This document shows positions 16,401-22,207 of a stretch of DNA of 22,207 nt, one piece after another. The DNA comes from Gammaproteobacteria bacterium (GTDB taxonomy: Bacteria; Pseudomonadota; Gammaproteobacteria; Pseudomonadales; Pseudohongiellaceae), in contig DORE01000238.1 of the NCBI GenBank assembly GCA_003514305.1, forward strand, positions 3,722 through 25,928. Reading direction: 5' to 3'. The position numbers and the translations under genes were made by a program. The stretch's first letter is position 1. Every line of letters begins with the position of its first letter. The notes beneath the pieces were generated by a model that was given only the letters and a program-made list of their open reading frames with translations, ran no database searches and was not told where the DNA came from.

Positions 16401-17187
16401 ATAGTTTTGTGTTCGTGAGGGTGTAATCATCAAGCAAAATGCTTAGCTGGTCGCTTTCCGGGCGAGCCTTCTCCAGTGCCTGATAAGCGTCGTACTGGGT
16501 GAGAGTAGCAGTTAGGTGATCCCGGTGGACTGAAAAATTCTCCAGAATCTGCCGCGCATCATCATCCAGCTTGTCCATGGCATACTCTTGGATAACCTTG
16601 GACAGATCCGCGAACTGAACCGAACGTTTGAACATGCCGGTAAACAGGGGCGTCAGCTTGGACATCCGGCCATTCCTGGGGCAAAGGCTGAAGTGATACG
16701 CCTTTGATACCGTTCCATCGAGCAGGATTTGCCGATACTGCTGCGTCGTGTCCACACTCATGTGACCAATGCCTTCTGCGTTCAGGCGAGACAACAAGGT
16801 GTGGGCAGGGAAGATCTCTTCATTCTCGACGTCTATGAATAAGTCTTCCCGGTATGGGGAGTCAATGAACACGTGCCGGTGCCTGGCCTCGTTCCGCCGG
16901 TTACAGAACACCGCCATCTTGGGCTGCCCATGACTCAGGTACTCAAACACCAGATAGGATCCGTTCCGCTTCAGGTAGAAAGAGTTGAAACTCTCATTCC
17001 CATTGGCGCTTTCGACGGTAAGGCGCCGGGGACTCTCCCCGTAAAATATCGGAATCAGTTTCAAGAAGCTGGTTTTGCCAATCCCGTTAGCACCACTGAT
17101 ATTGGTGTGACCAGAAACATCAAGCTCTGAGGCTCTGCCTTCAACATAGCTGTCAATAAGGACGATTTTCCTTAGTCCGAACTCCAT
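13498..17187 (-). CDS. SMC/MukB-like ATPase, JetC/MksB-type
   Basis: The product is about 1230 aa. Walker A is GANGIGKTS at 33-41. The C-terminal head has a signature-like LSGDEGLSSNGLSY (1111-1124) and Walker B HLTWSLDEL with Asp1141 and Glu1142. Between them are two long coiled-coil arms (about 230-530 and 600-1000) separated by a short globular hinge candidate at about 537-597. This is the MukB/MksB/JetC layout. The motor should dimerise at the hinge, hydrolyse ATP between heads and extrude or sense DNA. ATG at 17187 is preferred; a GTG lies directly before it, and GGGG seven bases upstream is the only Shine-Dalgarno candidate. It is the first gene of the five-gene operon, whereas in Wadjet type I and MksBEFG operons, as I recall them, the ATPase is third. 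Confidence 0.88.
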   Translation of the reverse strand: MEFGLRKIVLIDSYVEGRASELDVSGHTNISGANGIGKTSFLKLIPIFYGESPRRLTVESANGNESFNSFYLKRNGSYLVFEYLSHGQPKMAVFCNRRNEARHRHVFIDSPYREDLFIDVENEEIFPAHTLLSRLNAEGIGHMSVDTTQQYRQILLDGTVSKAYHFSLCPRNGRMSKLTPLFTGMFKRSVQFADLSKVIQEYAMDKLDDDARQILENFSVHRDHLTATLTQYDAYQALEKARPESDQLSILLDDYTLTNTKLSAVVVASRDRQTALELQVRAYDEENQEIGQKLSDEDKAHSKALEELDKQKKAHEDQRGPIATRIDNIQRNKTSYDEQELPKWEKKLAGIWELVGRHESYANQLKILADKSEEVRRPIEAEISTTRERAQQELDRLEGRYKELTGQQQSERKVISDRQSREIREQAKKQQQSASTLQASLSDLTSKISRLEERRDNPQASEELVRQFTIAESARDKAQEAFDTAQTDNLNASQRFETADNYYRAVDQRFTDAREWCEKLEEAHANALSLVNGKESSLIYFLNENKPGWQNTLGRVLEPEILRNENLSPSLDRDYPDSQGLCGVSIDFSRLPEQELTPAALRSQMEEAAEDLGKAESEEAAAEKALARANNDRNDAKEHLNKKKAAFQRAHTELESAKDTLSTIRQKKAQSELNNKAETERELSKLVAEKGQLDKQMEALESSQDSEAEQLEARHEEEIEAFDTAYKDALTAIEASKTQTRDTRDADVKRLQEQLDQALAGHDIDPEEMERLSRSVKQLAEEIKTIRAKEILVKSYKRFMEEEYALLSGLKEDVSSLDKKLSFLRDERAEAVSNWNARRRELEGRIEKNNKAKTQANTDMTTLQVSILQTAEDRELHVSEHSESLALFREMNANSLTHEYQMLLQRESSKINELKKVGTRFATIFERFTGTPSTQYWQEAELDWDGTAAQVIIRARAILEYFRGGKHDLVRDTLASGFSNLDQIDIYRRAMEGFDKRIKRFNKELSSSIEQNLNFKAIERVEPTVTFELEELDYWKDIKSLADSVRTWRENTTLNSLPDEDLILSLRNYLDTFEESRANVTVKELWRLIRFRFFIIENGKPKTGSSSKDLSGDEGLSSNGLSYIVMIVLFLGFVNMLRKGQPVHLTWSLDELSAFDNDNKRTLLALLAEHHISLITACPDMGDRQLGMFNQVYRMERCDGGKRFVRWRMPEPGTTAANNPFKDISQGEV

Positions 17188-17817
17188 CACGCTGCCCCAA
17201 TGTTTTCGTTTAAAGTTAAAGAGCTCTGATCACTAACTCCACCTCACTATATACATGTGACGAAAGGGCTCATACGTGTTTTTTTATACAGTACTAAGAG
17301 GTCGAGGCGCACTCCATTAACATCCTAATACTTCGTTTGCTACGCATAATAAACATTATGTTAAACCAGGTGCGGTGTTCATTTTAGTTCAGGAGGTTTT
17401 GGATCGGCCTGTAGCCCAGTGGCTGTGGGGTTTCCTGTAAATATCACCGAGACACGTCTACTGCTCTTACGCGCAGTCCATAAATTAATTCAGGGCACTT
17501 CGAACAACGCGCAAACTTGATCTTTAGAGTGCAGTCTGGTCGCGACTCTCGCATCCCCAAAGTGGGTTGCCTGGCAATTGGAGATGCTTGGGTGACTGAA
17601 GAGCGAAGTTGGGTTTGGTCGCAAAGCGAACATTCAGATTGGGCGATAACGCCAGCCAGCATGCGCGGCTACGGAATAGAGTCGAAGCTGCAATGGAAAA
17701 GCTGTCGCCGTGCCTGCATTCGTTTGGCATCATCTCCCGACATCAACGAGAGATGAAGACCGCCAAGAGTTCGGCACACAACCAGTCAATGGTCTCCGAA
17801 GTGAGAAAAGCCCGACC
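17188..17817. other. Gene-free stretch upstream of the SMC operon
   Basis: About 630 bp lies between the SMC start and the abiEii stop. The part next to the SMC gene (17191-17290) is AT-rich and should hold the operon promoter, with TATATA near 17252; no good -35 was found. A perfect inverted repeat, CATAAT-AAAC-ATTATG, lies at 17345-17360. Short open frames occur on both strands at 17444-17857, but none has a ribosome site, a recognisable domain or protein-like composition. I regard them as noncoding or very decayed sequence. Confidence 0.5.
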
Positions 17818-18717
17818 TCAGGATCTCAACACATCGTCCATGGCTTGGAGCTGCTGAGCATACTCATTCGGCCTGTTTTTTTTAAAGCGCTCCAGGTTAC
17901 GAAGCTTCCATTTCACCGCGGGAAACACCTGATAATCATAAATAGACCAGTCAGGTCGCAAACGGTTAAGACTTAACAAAAACGCCTTATCCCGATCATC
18001 AAAGCAAGATCTGACCTGATTGATTAAAGCCCACCTCGTCGCCTCAAAGTCGTCATAACTGAACGCGATAGCGCTCATCCCTTCAAACTGGTTTTCAAAA
18101 GCGGCGCGCTGATCCAACAAATTCGGATCCAGCATTTCATGGGTCGGTCTGTTCGAACAGATCAGCCCGTATAACAGACCTCGCTTGATCTCATCACTGA
18201 GGCCTTCGTTTTCCAGCAGCAATTTGACGTCAAATAGATCCCTAGGATGTTGGCGATCAAGCGCGGCGCATAACTTACCGCCATAAAGCTGCGCCAATGG
18301 CACCACTGGCATTGCGCAAAACGCATCGAAGGCGTCTTGCGCCGCGTCGCAGACCGGCATTTTTTCAAGGCGACCCAGCAGACCGCGCCCGACCGTATTC
18401 ACTTCGATCTTGATCGTCACCCCACCCTCTTCAAGCTGGAGCTTGCACACATCCGCCTTATGCTGAACATGGATCGACGGGCGCAATGCCTCGATGCGCT
18501 GTTTGACATGGCGTAATCCGGCGTTCATCCCGGCCAGCGCCTCCGTCCGGGTATTCAGCTCTACATAGGTCAGATCAATATCCACCGAGAGCCGAGGCAT
18601 ATCACGGACAAACAAATTAATCGCCGTGCCGCCATGCATGGCAAAGCATTCTTCTTTGGCCACTTCTGGTACGACCGTTAACAGCAACTGGACCTGTTTT
18701 TTGTATGCCTCGTTCAT
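17818..18717 (-). CDS. AbiEii-type nucleotidyltransferase toxin
   Basis: The product is 299 aa. The nucleotidyltransferase active-site block is clear near residues 28-52: MHGGTAINLFVRDMPRLSVDIDLTYV, with the GG(S/T) step and the D-x-D pair. GVTIKIEVN at about 98-106 supplies a third acidic residue. This is the AbiEii/DUF1814 family, the toxin of type IV-like abortive infection modules, which stops growth by adding nucleotides to an RNA target (tRNA in studied cases). It overlaps the antitoxin gene abiEi by 4 nt (ATGA), the usual arrangement. All visible catalytic residues are kept and the length is normal, so it is probably active. Confidence 0.88.
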   Translation of the reverse strand: MNEAYKKQVQLLLTVVPEVAKEECFAMHGGTAINLFVRDMPRLSVDIDLTYVELNTRTEALAGMNAGLRHVKQRIEALRPSIHVQHKADVCKLQLEEGGVTIKIEVNTVGRGLLGRLEKMPVCDAAQDAFDAFCAMPVVPLAQLYGGKLCAALDRQHPRDLFDVKLLLENEGLSDEIKRGLLYGLICSNRPTHEMLDPNLLDQRAAFENQFEGMSAIAFSYDDFEATRWALINQVRSCFDDRDKAFLLSLNRLRPDWSIYDYQVFPAVKWKLRNLERFKKNRPNEYAQQLQAMDDVLRS

Positions 18718-19484
18718 ACGTGCTTTTCCAGCTCCCTTGGTACGGTAATCTGATATTTAGAGACATAAACACCGTCGGACACGATGGCGCGCTTACCCGA
18801 GCCCAGATCCACCTTGTCTAACTTGAGATACGCCAGCCAGTCATGACCGGCCTTATCGGCCAGATACAAAAACAGCCGCTTCACCTTGACCGAGTTACAG
18901 CCCTCTAAGAGCGCTTGCACAACGGCGGGGCGCAAATTATTGAGCCCTTCCATCAGCTCGAACACTTCAAGTATTGGCTGCGCCTTGGGTGCCAGATACA
19001 GGCATTCCATCACTGCCCGGGCGGGTGAGGATATCTTGACCTTAAAGCCCTTATGCGCGTATTCAACGAGCCCGAGTTCGGGCGGCAGAAACGAGCTCAG
19101 CTTGCAATCAAGGCTGAGTCCCCAATCATGTTTTTTGAACCACAACGGCAAAGCGTCATCGACCCCGCCAAAGAGTTGCGCTTTTGTTGCGGACAGCTCG
19201 AGATAATGAGACTTGCCTTGCATCGACAAGGCGGTTTTGCCCGCAGGATGTACCGTCAGACCCAGCTGAGTTTGCAGGGCATAAACTCCGCCCAGATAGT
19301 CTACCGGATCGCCATGACGCACCAATGCTCCGGTACCGATCGAGTCAAACCACTGGCTTTTTCGATACTGCTTTTGCAGTTCCAAGCTATAGCCTTGCCC
19401 GGCCAGCCATGAAGACGTCAGCACGATGCCTGCGGGCTGCGAGCTCAAAAGTGTGTTTAATTTTGCCTTCCTAACAGTATTCAT
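18714..19484 (-). CDS. AbiEi-type antitoxin and autorepressor
   Basis: The product is 256 aa from ATG at 19484. It has an N-terminal winged helix (residues about 5-50, LNTLLSSQPAGIVLTSSWLAGQGYSLELQKQYRKSQW) and the AbiEi C-terminal antitoxin domain. Recognisable family stretches are GGVYALQTQLGLTVHPAGKTAL and KISSPARAVMECLYLAP. In this family the antitoxin neutralises AbiEii without stable binding and represses its own promoter through inverted repeats. A GTG at 19499 in frame would add five residues, but the ATG gives the normal family start. Upstream lies a cluster of TTAAACC repeats that fits autorepression. Confidence 0.88.
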   Translation of the reverse strand: MNTVRKAKLNTLLSSQPAGIVLTSSWLAGQGYSLELQKQYRKSQWFDSIGTGALVRHGDPVDYLGGVYALQTQLGLTVHPAGKTALSMQGKSHYLELSATKAQLFGGVDDALPLWFKKHDWGLSLDCKLSSFLPPELGLVEYAHKGFKVKISSPARAVMECLYLAPKAQPILEVFELMEGLNNLRPAVVQALLEGCNSVKVKRLFLYLADKAGHDWLAYLKLDKVDLGSGKRAIVSDGVYVSKYQITVPRELEKHV

Positions 19485-19495
19485 AATCCCAATAT

Positions 19496-19605
19496 ACACG
19501 AATTTTTAAACCGAAAAAGTCAAAAGGTTTAATATTCACTAAATTTCGGTATTGTGCATGCCAGAATTTTTGTAATTTTAAACCACGAAACCACAAAATT
19601 CGTGT
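19496..19605 (-). promoter_or_regulatory. abiE control region with inverted and direct repeats
   Basis: TTAAACC at 19506-19512 and GGTTTAA at 19526-19532 form a perfect 7-bp inverted repeat with a 13-bp spacer. ACCGAAA (19510-19516) is mirrored by TTTCGGT (19544-19550). TTTTAAACC recurs at 19576-19584. ACACGAATTTT at 19496-19506 is matched in reverse at 19595-19605 (11 bp). A TTGACT box on the minus strand lies at 19523-19518 within the first operator. AbiEi proteins are known to bind inverted repeats upstream of their gene, so this is probably the operator region. The outer 11-bp repeat may instead mark a module edge. Confidence 0.5.
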
Positions 19606-19822
19606 AGTGGCATCTTTTGCAGCCTTTAGCCTCATAATCATCGAGATAGGCTTGGAGGTATCGACTTATTTCCGGAAACGAATGGAAAACCTGACTCTCG
19701 CCTGCCTCCCCAACCATTAGGCAGGGAGTGACGAATTTCTGTGCCACACGATTACAGCTGTAGGTTGAGAAGGCATCTATGAGTTCATCGGAAAAGTCTC
19801 TGACAAATTGGTCGATTTCCAT
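19529..19822 (-). pseudogene. NTF2-like protein gene, 3' end cut off by the AbiE module
   Basis: The first 80 residues look like an NTF2/SnoaL-like fold protein (EIDQFVRDFSDELIDAFSTYS, FVTPCLMVGEAGESQVFHSFPEISRYLQAYLDDYEAKGCKRCHYTNFVVSW). Such proteins are usually 120-150 aa; here the similarity stops at about residue 79. The last 18 residues (FKITKILACTIPKFSEY) have the look of AT-rich noncoding DNA read through. The ATG has AAGGA seven bases upstream, so it was once a normal gene. The break lies near 19590-19600, where the abiE control region begins. The function of the intact protein is not known to me; the family call is by pattern only. Confidence 0.55.
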
Positions 19823-19920
19823 GTCAATTCCTTGGTCATCCGCGGGTCACCGTAAATCTCGCCAGTATATCGGGCTCAATTCTTGGTAAGCCGCGACTAC
19901 CGCCCGACGCCATGTTGTTT

Positions 19921-20996
19921 TTAACGAACTTTCGGCAACTCATCCCAACAAGTAGTATACGCCGGCGACAAATGCCCGAGTCGCATCGCATAGGCAGCAG
20001 CACGGCCTCCCTGGCCATATAGACCGGAGCCTTGGCCTTTCGGTTAATGGCATCCAAAACGGCCATCAGGCGTTCCGATTTTCCATTGTCTGGCGCCTGC
20101 TCGAGATCGGCTTGGAAAAGATCTTCTTGAACGCCCGCATCTTCCACCAATTCACCGAGCCTGACGCCGGCCTTGGCGTAATCAAATCCTTCACGATAGA
20201 TCAGTCGGAGAAGATTCAGGGCCTGCTGCACAATAACCCGGGAATCCTGGCTCGGCTTGATGAGCTTGACACTGGTACTGCGTGAATACTGCAGTGCGCT
20301 GGCCTTGAATGGGTTGGTGCGGATGAACACCATCAACTCTCCGGCATACTATTCACCTGCCCGTAGCTTTCCCGCCGCCCGGGTCGCAAAGTGTGCAACG
20401 GCTTCCTCCAGGTCACTCAGTTTCTGGAGTGGCCGACCAAATGATCGGGAGCACATAATTTGCTTTTTCGGGGCCGGCACATCCTCCCACGGCACACAGG
20501 GAATGCCATTGAGCTCTTGAGCTGTTCGTTCCAGCACGACAGAGAACTGCTTTCTGAGGGTTGCCTGATGGGTATCCGCCAGCTGTAACGCCGTGACAAT
20601 GCCGAGTGCCTGTAGCCTGGCGCTGAGCTTTCGCCCAACACCCCAAACCTCCTCAACCGGCACCCGGGCCATCAACCGCCGCTGCTGTGCAGGATTCGTC
20701 AGATCGACCACACCGCCGGTTGCCGTGTATTTCCTCGCGGCATAGTTGGCTAACTTGGCCAGTGTGCGTGTAGGAGCAATGCCTACACAGACCGGCAAAC
20801 CAATGTCTTGGTATACGGTGTTTTTCACATCTCGCCCAAACTCCTCGAAGGACACCACGCGGTCTATACCGGTCAGGTCCAAAAAGGCTTCATCAATTGA
20901 ATACACATCCACCTTCGGAGCCAGATTCTCTAATGTCGTCATCACGCGCTGGCTCATATCGCCGTAAAGGGTGTAATTGGAGGAGAACACCTGAAT
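19921..20996 (-). pseudogene. umuC: umuC (DNA polymerase V, Y family), disrupted
   Basis: UmuC sequence is unmistakable: FSSNYTLYGDMSQRVM, the active-site block VYSIDEAFLDLTG, the little-finger part ALMVFIRTNPFK-like, and an end reading HLSPAYTTCWDELPKVR. It is broken three ways. The N-terminal ~60-65 residues with the first metal-binding aspartate are deleted and joined to umuD. A TAG stops the frame at 20351-20349, after KLRAGE, and the frame continues as YAGELMVFIRTNPF. A frameshift lies near 20000-20015, after YMAREA, so the true C-terminus appears in another frame and stops at 19921. Two ORFs in the region (20349-20990 and 19836-20336) are fragments of this one gene. It cannot make active polymerase. 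Confidence 0.88.
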
Positions 20997-21252
20997 GCTG
21001 CAGTTGCTTCACCGTTATTTCGCTTTCCAGGCTCGCAATGATGATATCTCCGTGGGTCGCTCGCAGAGCGCGATCGACCACCAGTACATCGCCTGGATAG
21101 ATGCCAGCATCAATCATGGATTCTCCCTGAATTCGCACGAAGAACGTGGCGGCGGGGTGCTGAGATGGGAAACCCGCAGATACCCGTTCCAGAAACATTG
21201 GGGTGTTAAGGCGAGAGACGGTTTCGTAGTCGCCAAGCAGAATGCAGAACAT
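20997..21252 (-). pseudogene. umuD: umuD, internally deleted and fused to umuC remnant
   Basis: The reading frame starts with MFCILLGDYETVSRLNTPMFLERVSAGFPS. It keeps the self-cleavage site Ala26-Gly27, then skips directly to QHPAATFFVRIQGES. Compared with E. coli UmuD, about 17 residues between FPS and QHP are missing without loss of frame. The catalytic Ser45 (GESMID) and Lys82 (TVKQLQ) remain. After KQLQ the sequence switches to umuC DNA in a different frame, removing the last third of UmuD. A LexA box precedes it, showing that the locus was SOS-controlled. The product, if made, would lack the C-terminal beta strands of the fold. Confidence 0.85.
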
Positions 21253-21267
21253 GCTTTACACCGAATG

Positions 21268-21283
21268 CTGGTTGAATACACAG
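21268..21283 (-). promoter_or_regulatory. LexA (SOS) box upstream of umuD
   Basis: On the minus strand this reads CTGTGTATTCAACCAG, which matches CTGT-N8-ACAG with one mismatch, and is preceded by TA as in strong SOS boxes. It lies 16 bp before the umuD ATG. It is also about 100 bp upstream of the divergent 42-aa gene, so it may influence both. Confidence 0.75.
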
Positions 21284-21380
21284 TATTCTGGAGAGACTGT
21301 TGGGTCGGGTCAACCCATGGTCTAGCAAAATGCCCTACACTCAAGACAATACAGCTGCCAGGAAGGCGGGAGGAGTCTGT

Positions 21381-21509
21381 ATGAAAAGCGTAGTACTGAT
21401 GTTTATTGGCGGAATGGTTGGTCCGGTGACAGCGCTCGTAGGTGTAGGCGCCGGTTACCTAATCGGATTGGCTCTGACCGAGTCAGGCAGCGCGAAACCG
21501 TCTAAATAA
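21381..21509 (+). CDS. Small membrane peptide, 42 aa
   Basis: The ATG at 21381 has a strong GGAGGAG six bases upstream; a longer frame from 21300 lacks such a site. The peptide has one hydrophobic glycine-rich segment (residues about 4-33, VVLMFIGGMVGPVTALVGVGAGYLIGLAL) and a short polar tail. I do not recognise it. It is divergent from umuD, and the LexA box lies between the two. A stress-linked or toxin-like membrane peptide is possible but unproven. The 180 bp after it contain only a weak hairpin (AGACC/GGTCT, 21566-21582). Confidence 0.55.
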   Translation: MKSVVLMFIGGMVGPVTALVGVGAGYLIGLALTESGSAKPSK

Positions 21510-21689
21510 CAGCCCCCTATCCTCTAATCGTCTAACAACCAACCGGTCGATCAATTTACTACACCAGACCCGCCTCCGGTCTATTCAGCTCACGGCCCGC
21601 AACCTCCTACTACACGCCGCCGATTATTGGGCTTTTCCCTACCGAGCAACCAACCCGTGAGGCACTGTCTCGCCGGTGCCAGGTTACGT

Positions 21690-21719
21690 AAGGAAAGACA
21701 AGGAAAGCGAAGGAAAAAT
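21690..21719 (+). repeat. Three 10-bp tandem repeats AAGGAAAGNN
   Basis: AAGGAAAGAC, AAGGAAAGCG and AAGGAAAAAT follow each other without gaps. They end three bases before recognisable cytochrome c coding sequence begins. The position at a coding break suggests a recombination or excision scar, or a recognition site of the element that removed the 5' end of the gene. Confidence 0.5.
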
Positions 21720-21721
21720 CA

Positions 21722-22207
21722 GTTGCCCTGTTCACCAACACCCAGCAACTGCGTGGCAAGAACGTGTTCAATAATATGAACTGTTCCAGCTGCCATCTGG
21801 GCGAAGGCCGGATGCCTTTCAGCGCGCCTATCTGGCCGGCTGCCGTCACCCTGCCCGGCTATCGCGGCAAGAACGGCCATGTAAACAACCTGGAGGAACG
21901 GATTGCAGGCTGCTTCACCTATGCCCTGAACGGCAAGCCGCTGGAGTACGGCAGTGACGATATGCTGGCACTGTCTGCCTACCATCAGTGGTTGGCGACA
22001 GGTGTGGAGATGTACCCCAAACAGCCCATCTATGGCCGGGGTTTCCCGGCGCCCGAGCGGCCGGCTGAACTGAGCTACACCAACGGTGAAAAGCTATATC
22101 AGGAAAACTGCGCGGTGTGCCACGCTGAAGATGGGACAGGCCTGCGTATCGACGGCCACACAGTATTCCCGGCCCCCTGGGGAGATATGTCCAACAACTG
22201 GGGGGCT
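21722..22207 (+). pseudogene. Diheme c-type cytochrome, TsdA-like, missing its 5' end (and cut by window edge)
   Basis: The open frame encodes ALFTNTQQLRGKNVFNNM, a first heme site CSSCH, then GYRGKNGHVNNLEERIAGCFTYALNGKPLEYGSDDMLALSAYHQWLATG, and a second heme site CAVCH followed by HTVFPAPWGD. This order matches the thiosulfate dehydrogenase (TsdA) group of periplasmic diheme cytochromes. Intact members begin with a Sec signal peptide and about 50-100 more residues. Here a TAA lies in frame at 21689-21691 and no start codon precedes the conserved part, so the gene lost its beginning. The 3' end continues beyond the window. It looks like resident DNA into which the accessory region was joined. 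Confidence 0.72.

Noticed and set aside
17444..17857. Small genes of 70-80 aa on either strand
   Set aside because: Overlapping frames on both strands, no ribosome sites, no recognisable domain.
19836..20336. Separate 166-aa gene downstream of umuC
   Set aside because: It continues the UmuC C-terminal region in the same frame after an amber stop and ends in a frameshift, so it is part of the umuC pseudogene.
21566..21582. Terminator AGACC/GGTCT after the 42-aa gene
   Set aside because: Stem of 5 bp without a following T-run.

Overview
The window looks like an accessory region of a marine gammaproteobacterium, most likely Marinobacter or a close relative. That guess rests on the feel of the proteins and on moderate GC, not on a marker gene. 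It holds plasmid replication genes, several defence genes, and at least three places where a gene is cut off at a module boundary. No rRNA, tRNA, CRISPR array or insertion-sequence transposase was found.

Left end (1-1692, minus strand): a tyrosine recombinase and the start of an integrase-repeat protein, which I read as GmtY and GmtZ of a gamma-mobile-trio element. The recombinase starts about 120 bp from the broken 3' end of a secreted HNH nuclease gene, and a 9-bp motif is repeated across that gap. Plasmid backbone (1682-5742): the truncated nuclease is translationally coupled to a KfrA-like coiled-coil DNA-binding protein. Next comes a gene-free origin region with a near-palindrome, an AT-rich segment bounded by a perfect 10-bp inverted repeat, and about ten 16-bp iterons at irregular spacing. 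A Rep_3-family initiator follows, with inverted iteron copies just upstream of its real start. A 94-aa unknown protein comes after it.

Defence core (6300-19605): a single-polypeptide MmeI-like (type IIL/IIG) restriction-modification enzyme faces a five-gene overlapping operon. In transcription order the operon encodes an SMC/MukB-like ATPase, an MksE/JetB-like winged-helix protein, an MksF/JetA-like kleisin candidate, a short Toprim nuclease candidate (JetD/MksG-like) and a WYL regulator. This resembles Wadjet/MksBEFG plasmid-exclusion systems, but the gene order is C-B-A-D, the Toprim protein is short, and a WYL protein is fused into the operon by overlap. It is my main candidate for an undescribed system. 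Upstream lies a gene-free stretch of about 630 bp and then an AbiEii/AbiEi toxin-antitoxin pair with a repeat-rich control region.

Right end (19529-22207): an NTF2-like gene cut off by the AbiE module, a badly damaged umuDC locus that still has a LexA box, a 42-aa membrane peptide divergent from it, and a cytochrome c (TsdA-like) gene missing its 5' end immediately after three 10-bp tandem repeats. The picture is a plasmid or plasmid-derived island in which replication, anti-DNA defence and mobility modules have been stacked, with old genes eroding at the joints. An SMC/Toprim system that normally acts against circular plasmids lying on a replicon with its own origin raises the question of self-exemption.
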